This document shows, piece after piece, positions 58,330-64,000 of a stretch of DNA of 64,000 nucleotides. The notes below the pieces were generated by a model. The model saw only the letters and a program-made list of their open reading frames with translations. It made no database searches and was not told the DNA's origin. Every line of letters starts with the position of its first letter. Within the stretch, counting starts at the first letter, position 1. The translations under genes were made by a program, and so were the position numbers. Source of the DNA: an uncultured Amylibacter sp. (lineage in GTDB: Bacteria; Pseudomonadota; Alphaproteobacteria; Rhodobacterales; Rhodobacteraceae); the NCBI GenBank assembly GCA_959347345.1, contig OY365738.1, positions 1,698,501-1,762,500 on the forward strand, given 5' to 3'.

Positions 58330-58730
58330 TTTTTTACCTTTTGCATTTTTTTACCTTTTTTCTTTTTTTGAGCAGAATCATAACCATGCCCAAACGGTGA
58401 TACGGGCAGAGTAGACTCTGTTTTTGATTGGGACGCAAACACAATATCAGTGCTTTTTTTGTTTTTATCCTTGTGTGCAAAGTTTTTTTTGCTACTAGAT
58501 GTGGTGTTTTTTATCCTTTTATGCAAATAGCACGATATTCACAGAATAGTAAATGGGGTTTTTTTACAAAAAAATTATTTTTTAACATGTGATTGATTTT
58601 AGGCAAAAATAACTTTTTTGCCATGTATTTGATTTTCCTAATAAGTTTTTTAGAACAGGGAAAAAGACAGTAAAAAAGTACAAAAAAGACTTGCCTTTAT
58701 CCACAATTTTTTATAAACGGACGCCAGTGT
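58330..58730. other. AT-rich region upstream of nrdJ
   Basis: About 400 bases without a convincing gene. It holds the duplicated ribosome-binding site (58327-58361), an inverted repeat GGCAAAAA-TTTTTTGCC (58602-58622), two similar stretches around it (CATGTGATTGATTTTA, CATGTATTTGATTTTC) and a possible minus-strand promoter TTGTAA-16-TATTCT near 58540-58568. A Lys-rich frame (58326-58526, TTG start) is doubtful. Confidence 0.4.
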
Positions 58731-58807
58731 CGGGGCGTGGCGCAGTTTGGTAGCGCACTTGTTTTGGGTACAAGGGGTCGTTGGTTCAAATCCAGCCGTC
58801 CCGACCA
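58731..58807 (+). tRNA. tRNA-Pro (anticodon TGG)
   Basis: A 77-base cloverleaf with encoded CCA. CGGGGCG pairs with CGTCCCG in the acceptor arm. The anticodon stem CTTGT/ACAAG encloses TTTGGGT, giving TGG. The T-arm has GGTTCAAATCC. Confidence 0.95.
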
Positions 58808-58862
58808 CTATTTTCCCACCCACTATTTATAGGGGAAACCCCCTTTCATAAAGACCCATCCC

Positions 58863-59732
58863 ATGTATATTATCAACATCATCGCACCTGTTTTCATCTT
58901 ATCGGCCATGGGGTTTATCTGGGTCAGGGTCGGGTTTGACTATCGCACCGATTTCATCACGAAAATCACTATGAACTTGTTTTTACCGTGTTTGATTTTT
59001 GTTGCCCTAATGAAAACAGATCTTGACGCGGCGGCGATTAGCTCAACCTTTTGGGCGAGTATAGTGGTTTATGCCCTGATAACCCCGATTTTCTTTATTT
59101 TATTACGGGTTATGCGGTTGGATTTGCGCACCTTCTGGCCGCCGATGATTTTCAGCAATACTGGCAATTTGGGGCTGCCCTTGGCGTTCTTTGCCTTTGG
59201 CGAAGTCGGGCTGGCGCATGCGATTATTGTCTTTGCTGTTATGGTGATTTATTCCTTTAGTATTGGGATTTGGATGGTCGCGGGGCGTGCCTCGCTGATT
59301 GGGCTGATAAAAGAGCCTGTGGTTTGGGGAACGATACTGGGGGCGGTATTTATGGTGATGGGTTGGCAAACGCCGGTTTTTTTAACGAACAGTTTGGAAT
59401 TGGCTGGGCAACCTGCGATTCCACTGATGCTGGTGACTTTGGGGGTTGCGCTGGCGCGGTTAAAAATTGGCGATTACGCGCTGACGTTTTTCCTAAGCGT
59501 GATAAAATACGCGATATGTTTGGGGGTGGCACTGGCTGTTGGGCTGTGGTTTGGGCTGGATAAATTATCGCTGAGCATTCTGGTATTGCAGATTTCCACA
59601 CCTGTTGCGGTGACTTCATACCTGTTGGCGGAACGCTATGGTTCTGATTCGCAAAAGGTGGCGGGGTTGGTTGTGGCGAGTACCGGGTTATATGTCGTTA
59701 TTCTGCCTATTTTGCTGGTTTTTATGATTTAG
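58863..59732 (+). CDS. AEC-family (auxin efflux carrier-like) permease
   Basis: A 289-residue membrane protein with about ten segments in two inverted halves. ITMNLFLPCLIFVALMKTD and FSNTGNLGLPLAFFAFGE carry the family's conserved proline and Asn-Gly-Pro crossing; the second half has QISTPVAVTSYLLAERYG. Relatives carry malate, malonate or other organic anions; the substrate cannot be inferred. It lies 55 bases after tRNA-Pro on the same strand. Confidence 0.88.
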   Translation: MYIINIIAPVFILSAMGFIWVRVGFDYRTDFITKITMNLFLPCLIFVALMKTDLDAAAISSTFWASIVVYALITPIFFILLRVMRLDLRTFWPPMIFSNTGNLGLPLAFFAFGEVGLAHAIIVFAVMVIYSFSIGIWMVAGRASLIGLIKEPVVWGTILGAVFMVMGWQTPVFLTNSLELAGQPAIPLMLVTLGVALARLKIGDYALTFFLSVIKYAICLGVALAVGLWFGLDKLSLSILVLQISTPVAVTSYLLAERYGSDSQKVAGLVVASTGLYVVILPILLVFMI

Positions 59733-59828
59733 CTTTACAGGTGGGGCAAAAACCGCTAGTCTATCGCAAATACCAACGCAAAAGATTGGTAAAACATAAA
59801 AAGCAGTGAAAAACAGGTCTTACCCCTC

Positions 59829-60428
59829 ATGACATTATACATGACATCCCCCATATCGCGTATCATAAAAACGCTCCTTATCCTTAGCCTTATTTTATTT
59901 GTCGCCTCTTGCGGGCTCAGAAAAAAACCCTCCAAAGCCCCGCGTAACATAGAAAACGCCTGTTCAATCGTGAAACAAAAACGCGATTGGCACAAGGATT
60001 TGAAAGCCGCCAAGCGCAAATGGAAAGTCCCCGTCCATGTGATTATGGCGACGATTTACCAAGAATCAAAATTTGAGGGTCGCGCCCGCCCGCCAAAGAA
60101 CAAACGCGGCAAACGCCCGTCCTCTGCCTATGGCTATTCCCAAGCCTTGGATGCCACGTGGAAATGGTATCAACGCGAGCAAAAACGCGGGCGAGCAAAA
60201 CGGGATGATTTCGGCGATTCGGTGGATTTTATTGGCTGGTATATGAACAAAAGCTATAAATCCAACGGGATTCGGCGCAAAGATGCCTATAAGCAATACC
60301 TTGCCTATCACGAGGGTCATACGGGTTATAAAAATAAAACCTATCGTAAGAAAAAATGGCTGATAAAGGTGGCGCGGTCGGTGCAGGAACGTTCTATCAT
60401 CTATAAACAACAACTGCGTAGGTGTTGA
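59829..60428 (+). CDS. Lipoprotein lytic transglycosylase (SLT-like)
   Basis: A 199-residue protein with lipobox VASC (Cys28) after a hydrophobic signal, then a short lysozyme-like domain: VPVHVIMATIYQESKFEGRA with catalytic Glu79 and SAYGYSQALDATW. The C-terminal half is rich in Lys and Tyr. It would cleave peptidoglycan at the membrane surface. Met5 is an alternative start. It ends one base before lolA on the other strand. Confidence 0.85.
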   Translation: MTLYMTSPISRIIKTLLILSLILFVASCGLRKKPSKAPRNIENACSIVKQKRDWHKDLKAAKRKWKVPVHVIMATIYQESKFEGRARPPKNKRGKRPSSAYGYSQALDATWKWYQREQKRGRAKRDDFGDSVDFIGWYMNKSYKSNGIRRKDAYKQYLAYHEGHTGYKNKTYRKKKWLIKVARSVQERSIIYKQQLRRC

Positions 60429-61058
60429 TTAGTTTAATTTACGCTCTTCATTAATCCGCAGGATATTAAAAAAGCGCAAGGGAATCAGATCAACCCGTTC
60501 CAATTCGACCAATCGCACACTGGTTCTTTTGCTCTGCTCATCGGTAATCACCCAACCGGTCAGGGCAATCGGGGATTTGGTGAAGGTGATTTCCACAAAG
60601 CCCAATTCTGGACGTTCCACATCGCGGGCAAACACGCTGGTGCTATCACCATTATCACGCATATCAAAAATCATATCGCGGTTGCTCAGATCCACCACCC
60701 GCTCCAAAATCAAGGATAACGGGGTGCGGGCCAGGGGGAATTGCTGCGGTTCAGAATTGGAGTATTGGTCAAAAATGGCGATAGTGCCGCCACTGACAAC
60801 GACCAAGGATTTATTGGGTTCTTCATAATCAAACCGCATCCGTCCGGGGCGGGATAGATAAAAATTACCGCCCGTGTCAGAGCCATCAGGGTTGGCTTGA
60901 ACAAAAGTACCCTGGGCTGTCGCCAGCGTGTTTAGATATTGTGATATGTCATTAAGATGGGCTTCTTGATCTTGGTTTAAGACCTGTGCATGGCTGGGTA
61001 AAACCAGAGCAAACAGGCAACACACAATCCGTGCTGAGTATTTTACAAGAAAAACCAT
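60429..61058 (-). CDS. lolA: LolA-type lipoprotein carrier, copy 1
   Basis: A 209-residue periplasmic protein: signal peptide ending PSHAQ, then ISQYLNTLATAQGTFVQ and FYLSRPGRMRFDYEEPN, the hydrophobic-cavity pattern of LolA, which ferries lipoproteins from LolCDE to the outer membrane. It stands 29 bases behind a second, clearly related gene on the same strand. Either may be the main carrier. Confidence 0.85.
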   Translation of the reverse strand: MVFLVKYSARIVCCLFALVLPSHAQVLNQDQEAHLNDISQYLNTLATAQGTFVQANPDGSDTGGNFYLSRPGRMRFDYEEPNKSLVVVSGGTIAIFDQYSNSEPQQFPLARTPLSLILERVVDLSNRDMIFDMRDNGDSTSVFARDVERPELGFVEITFTKSPIALTGWVITDEQSKRTSVRLVELERVDLIPLRFFNILRINEERKLN

Positions 61059-61087
61059 AACCGCACCAATACCCCCAAATCGCGCGA

Positions 61088-61756
61088 TTAGTTCTCGCCT
61101 TTGCGATCTTTACGCTCGGAGACAACCCGATTAATGCTGAACAACCGTGCGGGCAAATCATTCGTTGCCTCTATTGTACCAAGGCGCACACGGGTGACTA
61201 TATTGCGATTATCGGTCATAGCCCAGCCCTGCAAAACAACAGGGTCATTGCCAAAGATAATCTCTGCAAAGCCCAGCTCTGGCAATTTTGGATCGCGAGC
61301 AAACACGCTGATGGTATCGCCATTGTCAATCACTTGATAAATAAAATTACTGTTGGCAAAATCCACATTCCGTTGCAAAAAAGGGGCAAGCGGGGTACGG
61401 CTCAAAGGCAACTGCTTTGGGTCGGGATTTGAAAACTTATCAAAAATCGCAACCGTGCCACTATCCACAATCATAATATCATCATCATAGGGTGCGTGAT
61501 AATCAAACCGCAGACGACCAGGGCGTTGCAGATAAAAATCACCAGTACTGCCAGAACCGTCCCAGTTGGTTTGGGCAAAACTGCCTTTCACCGTTACCAA
61601 GGTATTCAGATAGGTGGATATTTCATCCAGCTTTTGCTTATGGGCATCGCTGAGCCCTTGGGCATGAACAGGCAAAGCCAAACATGCAAACACGGCAAGA
61701 ATCGAGAAATTGCGCAGGGCGCGGGTGAAGGCGGGGGTATAAGATAATAATGTCAT
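61088..61756 (-). CDS. lolA: LolA-type lipoprotein carrier, copy 2
   Basis: A 222-residue paralogue of the gene beside it: signal peptide ending PVHAQ, ISTYLNTLVTVKGSFAQTN, FYLQRPGRLRFDYHAPYDD, ISVFARDPKLPELGFAEI. Identity with copy 1 is high across the whole length. The true start is ATG 61756; the frame continues upstream to 62104 but that part overlaps ftsK antisense-wise out of frame and is not a gene. It follows ftsK after 85 bases; ftsK-lolA-xthA neighbours are common in alphaproteobacteria. Confidence 0.88.
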   Translation of the reverse strand: MTLLSYTPAFTRALRNFSILAVFACLALPVHAQGLSDAHKQKLDEISTYLNTLVTVKGSFAQTNWDGSGSTGDFYLQRPGRLRFDYHAPYDDDIMIVDSGTVAIFDKFSNPDPKQLPLSRTPLAPFLQRNVDFANSNFIYQVIDNGDTISVFARDPKLPELGFAEIIFGNDPVVLQGWAMTDNRNIVTRVRLGTIEATNDLPARLFSINRVVSERKDRKGEN

Positions 61757-61841
61757 AATCGCGGTTATAGCGACTTTATCAAAAATAAAAACCCCCGATG
61801 GCAAGATTTTCACAACAATTTGACTAAAAGACACCCCGCCC

Positions 61842-64000
61842 CTAACCATTCTTATCAGGGTTATGCGGTTCTGGCACCAAAACCTCTCGCTTGCCAACAT
61901 GATTGGCGGTTGACACAACTCCGTTCTGCTCCATCTCTTCCACCAGTTTCGCAGCCTTGTTATAGCCAATAGACAGCTTACGTTGGATATAGGAGGTGGA
62001 ACATTTGCGGTCTTGGGCAACAATCCAAACGGCACGGTCATACAGGGCGTTTTCATCCCCATCCGAGCCGAGTCCCAATACCGCATCAATCGACCCGCTT
62101 TCATCGGGCGGACCTTTCACGACATTATCCACGTAATCGGGCGCGCCTTGCGCTTTCAGGTGTTTGACAATTTCCTCCACCTCTTCGTCCGAGACGAAAG
62201 GCGAGTGAATACGGGTAATCCGCCCACCGCCCGCCATATAGAGCATATCCCCCATGCCCAATAATTGCTCTGCACCCATTTCGCCCAAAATCGTACGGCT
62301 GTCAACTTTGGAGGTCACTTGGAACGACACCCGCGTGGGGAAATTCGCCTTAATCGTTCCGGTAATCACATCAACCGAGGGTCGTTGCGTTGCCATAATC
62401 AAATGAATACCAGAGGCACGTGCCATCTGCGCCAGCCGTTGAATACAGGCTTCAATCTCTTTGCCCGCGACCATCATCAAATCGGCCATTTCATCCACGA
62501 CAACAACGATATAGGGTAGTTTTTGCGGGGTTATCACTTCGGTTTCAAAAATCGGCTCGCCCGAGTCTTGGCAAAATCCGGTTTGCACGGTGCGTTCAAA
62601 GTTTTCATTCTTGGATAATGCGTCTTTCACCTTATCATTATAGCCAATGATATTGCGCACACCCATTTTTGACATTTTACGATAGCGGTCTTCCATCTCT
62701 CCCACCACCCATTTTAACGCGGCAACGGCTTTTTTCGGGTCGGTGACAACCGGGGATAATAGGTGCGGAATTCCATCATAAACGCTGAGCTCTAACATCT
62801 TTGGGTCAATCATAATAATGCGGCATTCCTCTGGGCTGAGCTTATATAACAGTGATAAAATCATGGTGTTTATAGCAACGGATTTGCCCGAACCCGTTGT
62901 CCCCGCGATGAGCAAATGCGGCATTTTGGATAAATCGGCAGCTTCGGTTTTGCCCGATATATCTTTACCCAAGGCAAGCGGTAGTTTCGCCGTACCATCA
63001 CCATAGGATTGCGACGATAGGATTTCGCGTAAATAAACCGTCTCGCGGTTTTCATTCGGCAGCTCTATACCAATAACGGTACGCCCTGGTACGGTGGAAA
63101 CCCGTGCCGCCAGTGCCGACATAGATCGGGCAATATCATCCGCTAGCCCAATCACACGGCTGGCCTTTAATCCGGGAACAGGCTCCAATTCATAAAGGGT
63201 GACGACAGGGCCTGGATGAACCGAGGTAATATCGCCACGCACTCCGTAGGTTTCCAAAATGTTTTCCAACATACGGGCGTTTTCTTGTAGGGCAGAATCG
63301 CTCTGCTGGGCGCGTTGCACGGGCGGTGCGCTGGATAAAAGCCCAAGCGGGGGAAAGACAAACGTCTCGCCCGTGCTGGCGGCGGGCAAAAGGTCGGGTT
63401 GAGTCTCTGCCTTGGCTTGACGTGATTGACGGGTCGGGCGGACGGGGGCGTGTTGCACGACTGGTTTTTGTGGAATAACATGAGGGGCATCCATATTTGC
63501 ATCGGGAGCGTGAGGCGGCACGGGCTCTTGCGCCAAAAATGACGGCTCTTGCCGTCCGCCCAAGGCACCATCCAAAATACGGTCATACTCATCCTCCTGC
63601 GGGTTTTTCTTTTGCTGGATGAGTTCTTTTATCCTTTGGGCGATTCTTGGGCGAATCAAATCTACCTCCGATTGCGGGGGGTCGGTAAAATCCGACACGG
63701 GACGGTCGCCCAATTCTTGACGCATATTATCGGTTTGCCATTCGGCGGCGGCGGCATCATAGGCGGCTTCGTCATAAGGGATTTCCTCCGTATCACGACT
63801 GAAACGGGATTTTATTGCGTTCCACATCCCGCGACATATCCCCCCTATTATCATGGTCAGCATCCGCCAGCCAAAGCCAACGACCCACCGCACCATAGCA
63901 TAAAGTGCAAAAACCGCAGCCATACCATAGCCCGCGATGGTTTTGCCTTCCGTCCAACGTAAGCCAAACGCCAGCATCCCAGACCAGACCAGTGCGCCCA
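61842..64000 (-). CDS. ftsK: DNA translocase FtsK (partial, N-terminus outside window)
   Basis: Septal DNA pump that clears chromosomes during division. The reading frame continues past the window edge (GALVWSG before Met at 63977), so the first membrane segments are missing. The visible part has a last membrane segment, a charged Pro/Gln-rich linker, the motor with Walker A LIAGTTGSGKSVAINTMI and Walker B VVVVDEMADLMMV, and the C-terminal gamma winged helix (SYIQRKLSIGYNKAAKLVEEM) that reads KOPS orienting sites. Confidence 0.95.
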   Translation of the reverse strand, partial: GALVWSGMLAFGLRWTEGKTIAGYGMAAVFALYAMVRWVVGFGWRMLTMIIGGICRGMWNAIKSRFSRDTEEIPYDEAAYDAAAAEWQTDNMRQELGDRPVSDFTDPPQSEVDLIRPRIAQRIKELIQQKKNPQEDEYDRILDGALGGRQEPSFLAQEPVPPHAPDANMDAPHVIPQKPVVQHAPVRPTRQSRQAKAETQPDLLPAASTGETFVFPPLGLLSSAPPVQRAQQSDSALQENARMLENILETYGVRGDITSVHPGPVVTLYELEPVPGLKASRVIGLADDIARSMSALAARVSTVPGRTVIGIELPNENRETVYLREILSSQSYGDGTAKLPLALGKDISGKTEAADLSKMPHLLIAGTTGSGKSVAINTMILSLLYKLSPEECRIIMIDPKMLELSVYDGIPHLLSPVVTDPKKAVAALKWVVGEMEDRYRKMSKMGVRNIIGYNDKVKDALSKNENFERTVQTGFCQDSGEPIFETEVITPQKLPYIVVVVDEMADLMMVAGKEIEACIQRLAQMARASGIHLIMATQRPSVDVITGTIKANFPTRVSFQVTSKVDSRTILGEMGAEQLLGMGDMLYMAGGGRITRIHSPFVSDEEVEEIVKHLKAQGAPDYVDNVVKGPPDESGSIDAVLGLGSDGDENALYDRAVWIVAQDRKCSTSYIQRKLSIGYNKAAKLVEEMEQNGVVSTANHVGKREVLVPEPHNPDKNG

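Noticed and set aside
58436..58456. NrdR box upstream of nrdJ
   Set aside because: ACAC and GTGC are separated by seven instead of eight bases, and no second box is found at the expected distance.
58326..58526. 66-residue Lys/Ser-rich frame overlapping the nrdJ start
   Set aside because: It needs a TTG start without a ribosome-binding site. Its overlap with nrdJ is explained better by the six-codon minicistron at its end.
61757..62104. N-terminal extension of the second LolA
   Set aside because: It overlaps the end of ftsK in another frame, and a proper signal peptide begins at 61756.

Overview
The window is a stretch of alphaproteobacterial chromosome. The signs are the gene order rpsA-ihfB-lapA-trpF-trpB, a protein of the mitochondrial complex I NDUFS4 family, the pcm-like/tolC pair, a lone heterotetrameric sarcosine oxidase operon (soxBDAG), a B12-dependent ribonucleotide reductase and an Entner-Doudoroff route. 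Base composition is moderate, genes are packed tightly with many 1 to 11 base overlaps, and there are no rRNAs, insertion sequences or phage genes. I cannot name the genus.

Layout. 1-5,000: a partial unknown gene, then trpB, trpF, lapA, ihfB and rpsA, all on the minus strand. 5,300-12,200: a ParB-like plus adenine methylase pair, the gap-edd operon, an SDR dehydrogenase and a solitary DNA methyltransferase. 12,200-24,700: thiolase, tRNA-Arg, an NDUFS4-like gene, uvrB, a type II restriction-modification pair behind a tiny lipoprotein gene, a MalY/PatB lyase, def-fmt, a CCA-adding/poly(A) enzyme, hslO and a response-regulator phosphatase. 24,800-36,500: HPt protein, amino-acid ABC transporter genes, argG, soxBDAG and acetoacetyl-CoA synthetase. 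36,500-49,500: a second ParB-like/adenine methylase pair, eda, cnoX, xthA, an OmpR-type regulator, ribA, an L,D-transpeptidase, tolC, pcm, a DUF2235 hydrolase, eno and a DMT exporter. 49,500-64,000: rnhA, a methyltransferase-HNH polypeptide, ispH, a noncoding block with two related stem-closed elements, pyrE with an unusual duplicated front end, bioY, nrdJ, tRNA-Pro, an AEC transporter, a lytic transglycosylase, two lolA copies and a partial ftsK.

How it works together. gap, edd, eda and eno describe sugar breakdown by the Entner-Doudoroff route into lower glycolysis. Thiolase and acetoacetyl-CoA synthetase handle acetoacetate. SoxBDAG would feed one-carbon units from sarcosine. trp, arg, pyr and rib genes show biosynthetic capacity, while bioY suggests biotin is imported.

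The unusual layer sits between the housekeeping genes. Five DNA methyltransferase cassettes are dropped singly among core genes, two of them paired with ParB-fold proteins and one fused to an HNH nuclease domain. Eight short arrays of degenerate 7-base repeats lie in intergenic gaps, in most of which every unit carries a stop triplet, so all three frames are closed. A roughly 570-base noncoding block between ispH and pyrE holds two homologous elements that could be a structured RNA family. Two genes (uvrB, def) appear to be transcribed without a leader.
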